DNA of 64,000 bases, taken from NCBI RefSeq assembly GCF_009684755.1, contig NZ_BLBC01000005.1, forward strand, positions 744,001-808,000, given 5' to 3'. The notes beneath the pieces were generated by a model. The model had not been told where the DNA came from. It saw nothing but the letters and a program-made list of their open reading frames with translations, and did no database searches. Each line of letters begins with the position of its first letter. The first letter of the stretch is position 1. The stretch is from Capnocytophaga felis. Its GTDB lineage: Bacteria > Bacteroidota > Bacteroidia > Flavobacteriales > Flavobacteriaceae. Below are positions 63,979 to 64,000 of the stretch, in pieces. The position numbers and the translations under genes are program-made.

Positions 63979-64000
63979 TGAAAACCATTGACAATTTTAA
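63979..64000 (+). CDS. First codons of a gene cut by the window edge, possibly phosphoglycerate kinase
   Basis: ATG AAA ACC ATT GAC AAT TTT AA gives MKTIDNF. Flavobacterial phosphoglycerate kinases often begin MKTLNDFNF or similar, so pgk is a guess. Seven residues cannot prove it. Confidence 0.3.

Overview
The window reads as chromosomal DNA of a low-GC flavobacterium (Bacteroidota), most likely a Capnocytophaga or a close relative. Direct evidence is the repeated promoter form TTG-N18-20-TAnnTTTG, weak Shine-Dalgarno sequences, SusC/SusD-type nutrient uptake genes, and lipoproteins that carry Lys-Asp/Glu stretches just after the lipobox Cys. An overlapping lpxE-eptA-like pair, an arrangement I recall from C. 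canimorsus lipid A work, also points to Capnocytophaga. The genus is an inference; no rRNA or other phylogenetic marker was compared.

Layout. 1-7.5 kb: the start of an M1 aminopeptidase, then a susC-susD-susE-like glycan uptake operon. 7.5-9.5 kb: 42-bp repeats, a small family protein of unknown function, and three 253-bp tandem repeats holding a large imperfect palindrome. 9.5-20.2 kb: a secreted orphan protein, AraC and TetR regulators, two alpha/beta hydrolases, a CPBP protease (part of this stretch is clearly GC-richer), VOC and peptidase E proteins, an acyl-ACP thioesterase, and a BlaI/M56 sensor pair whose TonB tail is out of frame. 20.2-24.2 kb: a very large secreted GH2 beta-galactosidase. 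24.3-31.4 kb: mostly minus-strand genes (TlpA-like, GH3-like, M23 peptidase, NifU-Mrp Fe-S pair, Fsr-like MFS). 31.6-38.6 kb: the lpxE-eptA pair, a frameshifted MscS gene, three parS-like palindromes, a methyltransferase, OmpH/Skp, LysE, and a Cys-rich lipoprotein beside a truncated tRNA. 39-46.9 kb: two bacterial-PH-domain proteins, a Fic protein bounded by duplicated palindromic promoter modules, a PD-(D/E)XK protein, a 6S-like RNA, RNase R, and a 1-kb AT-rich gene-free stretch with DnaA-box-like sites between divergent genes. 46.9-57.5 kb: a glycogen cluster (branching enzyme, debranching enzyme, glycogen synthase-like GT4, GH57) broken up by a RhuM remnant, a YhcG-type nuclease gene, small orphan genes and REP-like repeats. 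57.7-64 kb: an Ig-like/LRR lipoprotein, a sigma factor/anti-sigma/beta-barrel operon, rpiB, a TcdA-like enzyme bounded by an inverted-repeat element, MazG, and the first codons of what may be pgk.

How the genes fit together. The Sus operon, the beta-galactosidase and the glycogen cluster form a carbohydrate capture, cleavage and storage theme. The lpxE-eptA pair suggests lipid A remodelling. The most unusual material is regulatory or structural: tandem operator-like palindromes in the tetR and blaI promoters, a palindrome-promoter module used at both the Fic and PH-domain genes, a parS cluster about 11 kb from a candidate origin, and several families of structured repeats, one of which supplies promoter sequence and one the C-terminal codons of a gene. 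All calls rest on reading the sequence; no database search was run.
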